Assembly (NCBI RefSeq): GCF_001274535.1
Contig: NZ_CP012410.1
Location: forward strand, 903,126 to 967,125
Length of the DNA stretch: 64,000 nt
Direction: 5' to 3'
Source of the DNA: Leptotrichia sp. oral taxon 212
GTDB taxonomy: Bacteria; Fusobacteriota; Fusobacteriia; Fusobacteriales; Leptotrichiaceae
The notes beneath the pieces are model-generated. The model was not told the origin of the DNA, did no database searches, and worked only from the letters and a program-made list of their open reading frames with translations. The position numbers were made by a program, and so were the translations under genes. Position 1 is the first letter of the stretch. Each line of letters opens with the position of its first letter. This document shows positions 52,658-61,060 of this stretch, one piece after another.

Positions 52658-55233
52658 ATTCGTTAAAATTAAAATTAGTAATATTAGCATGTGCAATGAT
52701 GAATACCGCAAATTCCTTTACTAATACAAATAATAGTAAAAAAAGTGAAAAAAAATCAGTTGAGATTGAAAAGACAGTATCAGATAAAAATGAAAGCAAT
52801 GATGATAAAAACGGAAATAAAGCAAGTAAAAATGTAGAAAATGAAATAGAAGAAAAAATAGAAGAAGAGTCAAAAAGCCCTACTAAATATAGTCAGAGGG
52901 ATGATAGCAGCATTGATATAAAGGCATTGGTTCACGAAGAAACTCCGGATTACAGAATTGTTAACGGAAATAACGTAAGACTGATATTGAAAACTAAAAA
53001 TAATGATGTTTATTCTGCGAAGATTGTATACAGTGGCGGAGAAAAAATGATGAGAAGTATTGGAAACTATGGTGGAAATGAAATATTTGCCGCTGAAATT
53101 CCCAATACTGTAAGAGAATATTATTTTAAACTGGTTGACGGTAAAGTAAAATATTTTTATGGAAAAAATACTACAACTTCAGAAAGTAGTGTACAGAAAT
53201 TTCAATATAAAAAATCGGAAAAGTTGACCTATATTCCAGAATGGGCAAGAGGATCAGTAGGATATCAGATATATATAGATTCATTCAGAAATGGAAATGT
53301 GGATAATGATCCTATTTTTAACGAATTTGGAACTGACGATTTTGCTCCACCTGAAGGAGAAATACGTTCAGGTACTCAGAAAAAGGATCTTGTAACTGCT
53401 GAATGGGGAACAACACCGTATTCTTTTTCTGTAAATGAATGGAATGGAAATTATGAAACTAAAAATGAGTGGGAAGAAAATGCACTGAATGATGTTCAGA
53501 ACTATACAAGATATTACGGAGGAGATCTTCAGGGGATAAAGGAAAAACTGGATTATCTGAAGGAACTTGGAGTGGAATATATTATAATTTCTTCACCATT
53601 TTATTCTCTTTCAAATCATAAATATGATACGATATATTTCAATCATGTAGACCCTTATTTCGGATATATAGAACAGACAGGTACAAATAAGGGACTGGAT
53701 ATAAAGGGGAAAGTACATAACAATAACGGGGATAAGGAACTGAATCTGCTTATTTTTAATCCTGGAACTAAGAAGAATCTTCTGGATGAAAATTTAACTG
53801 ACACAGCTACATGGGTCTGGACAGATTCTGATCTTGAATTTGCCAGCCTTATGAAAGAAGCACATAAAAAAGGTCTGAAGGTTGTTCTGGAAGTAGCTCC
53901 GGACACAGTTTCAACGAAATTTTTTGCAGGAACAAATTCAGAGTATAAAAAATGGTATAAGAATGGAGAAAATACAAAACTTGATCTGTCTTCAAAAGCG
54001 GCGAAGGAATATGTTGAAAATTCATTGAAAAAATGGGTTTTAGGACCTGATGAAACATTCAAGGAAAATGTTTATGATGATGGAATTGACGGAATAAGAT
54101 ATGTTTATTACGACAGTAAGAACAAACAGCATCTTGTTGAAATAACAGAAAATTTGAAAAAATTTAAAAAAGATCTTTTAATAGTAGGAGAATTTTCCAG
54201 AAATTTTGCTGATGATATAGATGCAGGGCTGTATGACAGTGGAACAGACTATAATATTGTAAATAATATGATAAAATATACGATAAACAGTAACTCGAAT
54301 TATAGAATCGGAAGCGTGGAATTTGCTACTAAAATGAATGAAATTTACAATAAATATTCAAGCGAAAGATTTAATCTGACACAGATTTATATTGATTCGC
54401 TTGACACAGATAGAATTTTCAGTGGAATTATAAATCCAAACAGGGTTTTTGACAGAAATAACCAGTCAAATCAGGGATATCTGAATATACGACCGGATTT
54501 ATACGATGGAAATGCGATAAGTAAACTTAAGAGAATAATAGCTGTTCAGCTGACAATGCCTGCCACTCCTGTAATATATTACGGAGATGAAAAAGGAATG
54601 TGGGGAGCAGATTCTCCAAGAAATAGGAAACCGATGTTATGGGATGATTATGAACCTTATGAAGATGAAACTGATGATTTAAGTAAATATGATATTAATG
54701 TGCTGAGAAACTTTCCGCCTGAAATCATCCAGATAAATGAAGTTCAAAAAACGGTTTCTTATCCTGTTAAGGGAAATGCTGAAATTGAGAATTTTTATAG
54801 GACATTATTAAAGGTGAGAAGTGAAAATAAGGAACTGTTTAAAAATGGGAAATTTAGAGTTCTTGAAGTATACAATGATCCTAAGACTAAAGGAAGAATT
54901 GATGCTGAAATACAGCAATATCTAAATGAGGAAAAAAGAAAAGCAAAGACATACCAGAACAAGGATATAAATCCGCAACGGCCTAATACTGATTTTCTTT
55001 CATATGAAGTGTCTGACGGTAATAAATCGATGATTGTCATAATAAATAATTCGGGAGACTCGTATCCTGTAAGTTTGCAGGTTCCAAAACTTTTTGGATT
55101 TTACGAAAATCAGCTGAATAAAAAGGAAGTTTATTCAATTTCTGACAAGAAAATAAGCGTTATATTAAAACCGAATGAAGTAAAAGTTTTGTACAGTAAT
55201 GATAAAAGTATTTTTGATTCATTTAAAAAGTAG
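52654..55233 (+). CDS. Secreted GH13-like protein with altered active site
   Basis: This 859-residue protein has a signal peptide at the N-terminus and a charged linker. Next comes a CBM34-like domain (about 95-175, VRLILKTKNNDVYS to YFKLVDGKVKYFYG) and a GH13 (beta/alpha)8 domain of neopullulanase type. YYGGDLQGIKEKLDYLKELGV is typical. Region I (LEVAPDTVS) lacks the NH pair. Region II (DGIDGIRYVYYDS) keeps Arg but not the nucleophile Asp. Region III VGEF has the Glu, and region IV reads SLDTDR with Leu for His. The protein is therefore likely inactive or altered. It may bind alpha-glucan. It overlaps comF by four bases. Confidence 0.72.
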   Translation: MNSLKLKLVILACAMMNTANSFTNTNNSKKSEKKSVEIEKTVSDKNESNDDKNGNKASKNVENEIEEKIEEESKSPTKYSQRDDSSIDIKALVHEETPDYRIVNGNNVRLILKTKNNDVYSAKIVYSGGEKMMRSIGNYGGNEIFAAEIPNTVREYYFKLVDGKVKYFYGKNTTTSESSVQKFQYKKSEKLTYIPEWARGSVGYQIYIDSFRNGNVDNDPIFNEFGTDDFAPPEGEIRSGTQKKDLVTAEWGTTPYSFSVNEWNGNYETKNEWEENALNDVQNYTRYYGGDLQGIKEKLDYLKELGVEYIIISSPFYSLSNHKYDTIYFNHVDPYFGYIEQTGTNKGLDIKGKVHNNNGDKELNLLIFNPGTKKNLLDENLTDTATWVWTDSDLEFASLMKEAHKKGLKVVLEVAPDTVSTKFFAGTNSEYKKWYKNGENTKLDLSSKAAKEYVENSLKKWVLGPDETFKENVYDDGIDGIRYVYYDSKNKQHLVEITENLKKFKKDLLIVGEFSRNFADDIDAGLYDSGTDYNIVNNMIKYTINSNSNYRIGSVEFATKMNEIYNKYSSERFNLTQIYIDSLDTDRIFSGIINPNRVFDRNNQSNQGYLNIRPDLYDGNAISKLKRIIAVQLTMPATPVIYYGDEKGMWGADSPRNRKPMLWDDYEPYEDETDDLSKYDINVLRNFPPEIIQINEVQKTVSYPVKGNAEIENFYRTLLKVRSENKELFKNGKFRVLEVYNDPKTKGRIDAEIQQYLNEEKRKAKTYQNKDINPQRPNTDFLSYEVSDGNKSMIVIINNSGDSYPVSLQVPKLFGFYENQLNKKEVYSISDKKISVILKPNEVKVLYSNDKSIFDSFKK

Positions 55234-55288
55234 ATGACTTATAAAATGAGGAAAAAATAACTATGAAATATCAAAATACACAAGGGAG

Positions 55289-55407
55289 CTGTTTCAAAAT
55301 GAAAAAATAGTAATAGAATATATGGAAAATAGAGGGTGTGTAATAAATTTTACTGATATAATTTTTCATATTATCTTTTAAATTTTTCTTTTGAAACAGT
55401 TTTTTTA
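55289..55407 (+). terminator. Long palindromic terminator after the GH13-like gene
   Basis: CTGTTTCAAAA (55289-55299) pairs with TTTTGAAACAG (55389-55399), followed by a T run to 55407. The inner parts (TGAAAAAATAG and its partner near 55375) are partly complementary, giving a large imperfect hairpin of about 110 bases. No T run follows on the minus strand, so it acts for the plus strand. It abuts the end of the minus-strand gene. Confidence 0.75.
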
Positions 55408-55971
55408 TTTAAAAATCACATCGCTACGTAAATAATCAGTTTCAGTTACTCCCATTCTGACATTTATCAGGCAGGCAACAGTAAAAAAATAATCTGAAAG
55501 TCTATTAATATATCTTAATCCTGCTTCATTAACATGTTCTTCTGTTTCAATGAGGGCAACTATTCTTCTTTCCAGTTTTCTTGTAAAAGTTCTTAATATG
55601 TGAAATTCAGCAGCAATCTTGCTTCCCCCGGGAATAATGAAATGCTTGAGTTCAGGTAGCTTCGGAAGATATTCATCTATTCTGCTTTCAAGCCATTCTA
55701 CATCTTTTTCTGTCTGTTTGTATGGACGTAGCCCTCCAGGAGTTGCCAAATCGCTTCCACAATCAAACAGATGATGCTGTATAATAACACATTCTTTCCT
55801 AATATCAGACAATTCCGGATAATTTTCCATTTTTGCTACAACTGATCCAAGCAATGAACATAATTCATCTGCTGTTCCGTATGTTTCAACTCTTATATGT
55901 GTTTTACTTACGCGTTCACCGCCGTACAGTCTTGTATGTCCCTTATCTCCATATTTCGTGTATATTTTCAT
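55405..55971 (-). CDS. PduO-type cob(I)alamin adenosyltransferase
   Basis: This 188-residue enzyme makes adenosylcobalamin from cobalamin and ATP. It starts KIYTKYGDKGHTRLYGGERVSK with the ATP-binding part, has ETYGTADELCSLLG, and IIQHHLFDCGSDLATPGG, all typical of PduO/MMAB. TFTRKLERRIVAL is the later motif. No B12-dependent enzyme is nearby. GGAGG precedes the start on the minus strand. It transcribes against the GH13-like gene and away from half 2. Confidence 0.92.
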   Translation of the reverse strand: MKIYTKYGDKGHTRLYGGERVSKTHIRVETYGTADELCSLLGSVVAKMENYPELSDIRKECVIIQHHLFDCGSDLATPGGLRPYKQTEKDVEWLESRIDEYLPKLPELKHFIIPGGSKIAAEFHILRTFTRKLERRIVALIETEEHVNEAGLRYINRLSDYFFTVACLINVRMGVTETDYLRSDVIFK

Positions 55972-56048
55972 ATTGTACCTCCAACAAATTATTTTTAAAT
56001 TATATCATATAAATAAGTTATATATAATAAATGAATATTAAAATTATC

Positions 56049-56077
56049 TTGAAACTTAAATTAATTTATGATATAAT
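56049..56077 (+). promoter_or_regulatory. Promoter of injection-system half 2
   Basis: TTGAAA (56049-56054) and TATAAT (56072-56077) are separated by exactly 17 bases, 34 bases before the first gene of half 2. It is comparable in quality to the half 1 promoter, although no matching inverted repeat follows. Confidence 0.8.
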
Positions 56078-56110
56078 TAAAATAAAGTTAAGGGGTGAAG
56101 GAATAGAGGC

Positions 56111-57382
56111 ATGGACAGGGGAACGATAGAACTTGAAAAAGAACTGACAGGTAAAACAGTGAAGGAAACTTTCTTTGAATTGAGAAAAGAGATAGATGAG
56201 AGATTTTCTGAAATAAAGGAAAGATATTTAAACAGCAGAATAAAATCAAAAGGGGATGTGTTTATTGAAACAATACTTTCTGATAGCGATAAAATATATA
56301 ATTTCAGGGAAAGTTATTATCCTGTTATGGAAAAAAAGCATAATATAACAGATTTAGAAGATGAATTTTATTTAAATGAAGTTTATATAGATATTTCCTA
56401 TAATCAGCTGGAAGATATTGTTCAGGAGGAATATGAGGCGTGGATAAATATTGACGGGGAAAATTATGAAATGAAAGTTGTCTTTGAACATGACGGCAGG
56501 TATCAAAGTAAAATAAGAAGGTTATATGAAGCCTTTAAACTGAAAGGCAAAAAATGGAAGACTGTCAATATGGCACATTTTAAACGTATGTATAGAATAA
56601 AAGTGGTAAGATATAATTTTCGGATGACAAAGGAATTATATGAAAAAATAAAGGAAAACAAGGATGAAACAGTGTATGAATTTGGTATTTATGAGGAAAA
56701 TATATTGTTTAACAAAACTTTATTATGGAATATAGAAGAGAAACAGATAATAAGTTCAATATTTGTAAGGCCTGTAAAAAATGATGTTTCATTTGAATAT
56801 GTTATAAAAAAAGATGAAAATGAAATGCTTGTGGAGAATAATGATACAGGTGACATATTATGCTGCTATTCTGAAAATTTAAATAGTCTTCATATAATAA
56901 GCAGGAAAAAACTGGAAAATGTATGGAGTGTATTTTCGATAAAATCTATTCAGGAATGCAGAAAATATTTAATGATAAATTCAATAACATTGGAAGAAAT
57001 GCCTGAATATTTTCATTTTACAAATTTTAAAAAAGAAAATTTCATAGATAAGCTTAAAGAAAGTACAGAAACAGAAAATAGGATAAACAGTAAAGTGGAG
57101 CTATATAAGATTTTTTCAGATTATGAATTTATAAAGGAGAATTTTTCTCTTAAGGAAATAAATATAGGGAAAGATGCTATGGACAATATAAAAACCTATA
57201 ATTGCAATGAATTTATAAAAAATGATTTTGATCTGTTTTTTCATAATGAGAAAATAAATCTGAATTTATTTGCTGAGTGCATTGAAAGGAATAACTATAC
57301 AGAAGATATGGTAAGCTTTATAGTAAGTGAAGTACAGCTAAAATTACCTGAATTCATATGCAGGGGGCATCTGTATGGGTAA
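56111..57382 (+). CDS. Unrecognised protein, first gene of injection-system half 2
   Basis: This 423-residue soluble protein is not recognised. It is rich in Glu, Lys, Asn and Tyr and has no signal peptide, membrane segment or known motif. The first ~60 residues are helical (TVKETFFELRKEIDERFSEIKERYL); beta-rich segments then alternate with helices. Its promoter, its overlap of eight bases with the next gene and the tube/spike genes that follow suggest a structural or baseplate role. That is inference from context only. Confidence 0.5.
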   Translation: MDRGTIELEKELTGKTVKETFFELRKEIDERFSEIKERYLNSRIKSKGDVFIETILSDSDKIYNFRESYYPVMEKKHNITDLEDEFYLNEVYIDISYNQLEDIVQEEYEAWINIDGENYEMKVVFEHDGRYQSKIRRLYEAFKLKGKKWKTVNMAHFKRMYRIKVVRYNFRMTKELYEKIKENKDETVYEFGIYEENILFNKTLLWNIEEKQIISSIFVRPVKNDVSFEYVIKKDENEMLVENNDTGDILCCYSENLNSLHIISRKKLENVWSVFSIKSIQECRKYLMINSITLEEMPEYFHFTNFKKENFIDKLKESTETENRINSKVELYKIFSDYEFIKENFSLKEINIGKDAMDNIKTYNCNEFIKNDFDLFFHNEKINLNLFAECIERNNYTEDMVSFIVSEVQLKLPEFICRGHLYG

Positions 57383-58076
57383 TGGTAAAAAATATGGATA
57401 TGAATATTTGTGGGCTGTTTCAGGGGAAAATATAAAATTTATATCAGAAGAAGGATATTCTCCGTATCTGGAAATTAATGGGAATTTTCTCAATGAATAC
57501 AGGATAGAAAATGAAATAAATGTAAATCCTTTTATTAGATTTAATAATATATTTTCTAAATTTCTAGAAGTTTTTAAAGAGACAGAAAAAGACGAACATA
57601 AAGAGCTTAAAAAAAGAATTGTACACGAGGTTTCAATGTGTTTGAGGGAGATGGACTATGTTACAGGAACGACTGTTATAGATATATATTGTGAAAACAT
57701 ACTGAAAGACATTGAGAGGGGTGATTTTGGAGATGAACTGATGAGAGATTTTAAAAATTTGACAGAAAAAGAAAAAAATATATTGGTTCTGTTATATTAC
57801 GATAAAATTGTGATGGAAAAAGAGAGTTTTTCTGTATTTTGTAACGGAATAAAATATTTTTTTCCTGACTCAATAATTTATCAGAAAAAACACGAAAGAA
57901 AAAAAGTAGTAATTTACATTAACAGTGAAAAGAAAAAGGAAAATAGACGTAAAGTAAAAATAATGGAAAATTTATTTTTGCCATTGGGAGTAAAAGTAAA
58001 ATATTACTGGGAAAATCATTTTGGTGTAATAAATGTAGAAAAAACGTTAAAATTGGGAGAGGTTTCAGTTTTCTAA
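57375..58076 (+). CDS. Unrecognised protein in half 2, baseplate candidate
   Basis: This 233-residue soluble protein is not recognised. It starts GKKYGYEYLWAVSGE and is helical in the middle; LTEKEKNILVLLYYDKIV is notable. The end (IMENLFLPLGVKVKYYWENHF) loosely recalls baseplate-wedge proteins, whose last part contains a Pro-Leu-Gly turn. It overlaps the upstream gene by eight bases and precedes the second Hcp-like gene by 20 bases. No catalytic motif is visible. Confidence 0.45.
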   Translation: MGNGKKYGYEYLWAVSGENIKFISEEGYSPYLEINGNFLNEYRIENEINVNPFIRFNNIFSKFLEVFKETEKDEHKELKKRIVHEVSMCLREMDYVTGTTVIDIYCENILKDIERGDFGDELMRDFKNLTEKEKNILVLLYYDKIVMEKESFSVFCNGIKYFFPDSIIYQKKHERKKVVIYINSEKKKENRRKVKIMENLFLPLGVKVKYYWENHFGVINVEKTLKLGEVSVF

Positions 58077-58096
58077 ATAAATGGAGGGGATTTGGA

Positions 58097-58564
58097 ATGA
58101 AATACAAAATAAAAATTATTGATGAAAATAAGCAAAAGGAAATAAATATAGGGGAAGATGAAATAATAGAAATAAAATATAATATAGGACTGGCTGAAAA
58201 TACTGATTTTGCAAATAACAGGAGCAGTATTGAAATGACAGTTACAGGAAAAGTCATATCGAACATAGAAAATAATACAAATATTGAAAATAATGAAAAT
58301 GGTAATAATACAGATCTATATGAACAGAATAAAAAAAATATTATTGATCTAGCAAAATGGGCAGAATCGTATCTTGAAAAAAATGATTACAGAAATGTGG
58401 AGATATTTGTAAATCTCGGATCAAATAAAAACATAGATTATAAGTTTGCAAATATGTTTGTAAAAAATTTTAGACAGGAACTGAGCATTGAAAAAGGAAT
58501 AGGAGTATTTGTACTTCATCTGAAGCAGAAGTTTCATCAGAAAAATAAACTGGATATAAAATAA
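58097..58564 (+). CDS. Hcp/tube-like protein, copy 2
   Basis: This 155-residue soluble protein follows the outline of the tube-like protein at 34.4 kb. DEIIEIKYNIG parallels ESILDVRYISE, then SSIEMTVTGKVIS parallels DLSVILEIKGKIL, LAKWAES parallels VARWSL, and GVFVLHLKQKF parallels TFMLKIKQKKEK. An Asn-rich insert of about 18 residues (NTNIENNENGNN) is specific to this copy. GGAGGGG precedes the start. Sequence similarity is low, so two different tube rings or an adaptor are possible. Confidence 0.5.
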   Translation: MKYKIKIIDENKQKEINIGEDEIIEIKYNIGLAENTDFANNRSSIEMTVTGKVISNIENNTNIENNENGNNTDLYEQNKKNIIDLAKWAESYLEKNDYRNVEIFVNLGSNKNIDYKFANMFVKNFRQELSIEKGIGVFVLHLKQKFHQKNKLDIK

Positions 58565-58618
58565 AAAGAGGCGGGAACAGGTTATATACTAAAATATGGG
58601 GAAGTTGAGGTTGATAGG

Positions 58619-60136
58619 GTGAATATGAGCAATATTAATGAAAATATGTATGAAGGAAGAAATATACATTTAATTCTGAATAACAGAAAAATGGAAAATT
58701 ATCTTATAAGGGAGTTTGAACTGATGGAAGGCATAAATGAACATCAGAAACTGAAATTAAGGATAGAAGTGGAAAACGACAAAAAAAATGAACTTGAGGA
58801 AATAATCGGAAAAGAAGAAACGGAAATAAGGATAGAAGTTTCAGGAGAGGATACTTCTATTGGGGAAAAGGAAATTTTCAAGGGAATAATTAATTACTTT
58901 GAAATGCTTGAATATGGAAGTGAAGGCTATTCGGTTTTTATAGAGGCATTTTCATATAGTATTATTTTTGACAGAAAAATCGAAAAGAAATACAGGGCAT
59001 TTCAGGATAAAAATTTTACCTATGCAAATATAATTGATGAAATAAACAAAACTTACAGTAATAAAGATACACAGATAAAATATTTTAAGGAGGCAGATGT
59101 CCCCATAGGAAAACTGATAATCCAGTATAATGAAACAGACTGGGAATTTCTTGTACGAATGGCTTCACATCTGAAGACAGGATTGCTTGTTACTGAACAG
59201 GGGATAATTACATTTGGAATAATAGAATCTGGAAATGTAAAAAGTGAGAATAAACTCTATTCTGATTATTCAATTGTCAGAGACTATAAAAATTTATATT
59301 ATAAAGTTTATTCGAATAAGGTTGTGAGTCTTGGAGATTCAGTTTCAATTAACAGGAATTATATTCCTGACAGGGAAGATAAAAATGAAAATGATGCATT
59401 AACGGTTTTAAAAACAAAAATATATTTAAAAAATAATCTTGTAAAAAGTGAATTTCTGGCGACAGATATGAAAAATTATCACATATTAAAGAAATATAAT
59501 ACAGAAATAAAAGGATGCAGAATTGAGGCAAAGGTGGAAAGAGTGTTTTCAGAAGATGATGTTGCTAAAATGGAAGTACTATTTTATGAGGGTTTGAATA
59601 AAATAATAGAACAGAAGGGAGAAGTGGAGTTCAGCAGGGCCTATTCTGATTATGGGATAAAAAGGTATCCATTAAGTTATCAGACTTTCTATTCACAAAC
59701 AAATACAGGATTTTTCTGCACTCCTGAAGTAAATGATACGGTGGAGGTTTATTTTCCAAATGAAGATGAAAGTCTTGCAAAAGTTTCCTGGGCAGTAAAT
59801 AATAAAGGAAATGGAAGGTTCAGTGACTATGAAAAAAGGAATTTTCATATTAATGGAAATGATTTCAATCTTACAGTTAATAAAAATAAGATGGAGCTGA
59901 ATATGGAAAATTCATACACAAGAAATTCCAAAACAAGCAGTGAAACAGCTGAGAATTTTGTAAACAAGGGATTAAAAAATATGGTGGTTGTGTCAGACGA
60001 CTACGTTGGAATAGAGTCAATAGGCGAAATGGCAATTTATGGGGATAATATTAATATTGTTGGAAAGACAAAGGACATCAGGATAGAAGCTTCAGGGGAT
60101 ATAAGAGTGAAAGGAAAGAAGATACATAATAATTGA
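58619..60136 (+). CDS. VgrG-like spike protein
   Basis: This 505-residue protein matches VgrG/gpD outline. The gp27-like part is about 1-350 (ENYLIREFELMEGINEHQKL, then IIQYNETDWEFLVRMASHLK). A gp5-like OB part is near 380-420 (TGFFCTPEVNDTVEVYFPNED, SLAKVSWAVNNKG). A C-terminal beta-needle of GDNINIVGKTKD-type repeats (about 450-505) ends the chain. No extra effector domain follows. The start is GTG 58619 (GAGG eight bases before it) or ATG 58625. It lies between the second tube-like gene and the lipoprotein/spike-effector genes. Confidence 0.7.
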   Translation: MNMSNINENMYEGRNIHLILNNRKMENYLIREFELMEGINEHQKLKLRIEVENDKKNELEEIIGKEETEIRIEVSGEDTSIGEKEIFKGIINYFEMLEYGSEGYSVFIEAFSYSIIFDRKIEKKYRAFQDKNFTYANIIDEINKTYSNKDTQIKYFKEADVPIGKLIIQYNETDWEFLVRMASHLKTGLLVTEQGIITFGIIESGNVKSENKLYSDYSIVRDYKNLYYKVYSNKVVSLGDSVSINRNYIPDREDKNENDALTVLKTKIYLKNNLVKSEFLATDMKNYHILKKYNTEIKGCRIEAKVERVFSEDDVAKMEVLFYEGLNKIIEQKGEVEFSRAYSDYGIKRYPLSYQTFYSQTNTGFFCTPEVNDTVEVYFPNEDESLAKVSWAVNNKGNGRFSDYEKRNFHINGNDFNLTVNKNKMELNMENSYTRNSKTSSETAENFVNKGLKNMVVVSDDYVGIESIGEMAIYGDNINIVGKTKDIRIEASGDIRVKGKKIHNN

Positions 60137-60165
60137 GGAAACTGATTTAAAATAATGGAGGTAAA

Positions 60166-61041
60166 ATGATGAGAAGGAATTTATTTATTTTAATAATTTT
60201 TGTCATGTTATTTATAAATTGTAATAAAGGTAACAGTATGGGGATAACTGAGAAAAATGTAACTCAGATAAATAATGATGCTTATGAGTTGTATAAAAAA
60301 GGAAATTTATCAGAATCAAAGAAAATATTAGAGGAAATATTAAATAAGTTTCCAAAAAGAATTGTAGCTAATTTAAATTATGCAGATGTATTATGGAAAT
60401 TAGGTGAAAAAACTAAAGCGGAAAAATTTTATATAGAGTACATAAAATTATTAATAAAATCAGGTAAACTTGAGAAAAATCTGATAAATGAAAAAAGTAT
60501 AAAGTTTGCAAATGGTATAACTTTAAAAACAACAAAGTCAGGGTATATAAACAGAGATAATAAGAAAGATTATATTTTGGAATATTCTAATATTGAATCT
60601 GTAAAATCAAAAGATAGGGAGCCTAATGAATTATATGAAATGTATAAAATTGGAAGAAATTTAAGCTGTTTAAAATTTTTTATAAGTGAAGGAGAGGATT
60701 ATAAAATTTTTGATAGTTGTAAATTAATTATTCCAATTGGAATAGAAGGCGTAGGAGGTTCCTATGGAGAAGAAAGTTCATATGAAATAAAAAATAATAC
60801 AGTAATTATAAAAGATGTGTCAATGGTAAAATTATCAGCATTTAAGAAATATTTTATTGAACTTAGCTATAAAAATAATAATATGATAATTGACAATGTT
60901 TATGTAGAAGGATATTCCAAAACAACGACAAAAGAAGGAGATGACTTTAAAGTATCAAAATTTCCTAAAAAATATATAAACAAACCAATAGAAAGGTTTG
61001 ATGTAGATACAGAAATATCAAAATTATTTGAAAAATATTAA
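60166..61041 (+). CDS. Lipoprotein with TPR-like repeats
   Basis: This 291-residue protein has a hydrophobic signal that ends VMLFINC, a likely lipoprotein site like that of the 15.2-kb gene. One or two TPR-type helix pairs follow (AYELYKKGNLSESKKILEEIL, VLWKLGEKTKAEKFYIEYI). The rest is beta-rich without a known fold. GGAGG precedes the ATG (60166 or 60169). It sits between the spike and the GH19-containing gene. A periplasmic immunity protein against that effector, or a chaperone for it, are possible roles. Neither is demonstrated. Confidence 0.5.
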   Translation: MMRRNLFILIIFVMLFINCNKGNSMGITEKNVTQINNDAYELYKKGNLSESKKILEEILNKFPKRIVANLNYADVLWKLGEKTKAEKFYIEYIKLLIKSGKLEKNLINEKSIKFANGITLKTTKSGYINRDNKKDYILEYSNIESVKSKDREPNELYEMYKIGRNLSCLKFFISEGEDYKIFDSCKLIIPIGIEGVGGSYGEESSYEIKNNTVIIKDVSMVKLSAFKKYFIELSYKNNNMIIDNVYVEGYSKTTTKEGDDFKVSKFPKKYINKPIERFDVDTEISKLFEKY

Positions 61042-61060
61042 TCATGAAAAGGGGGATTTC

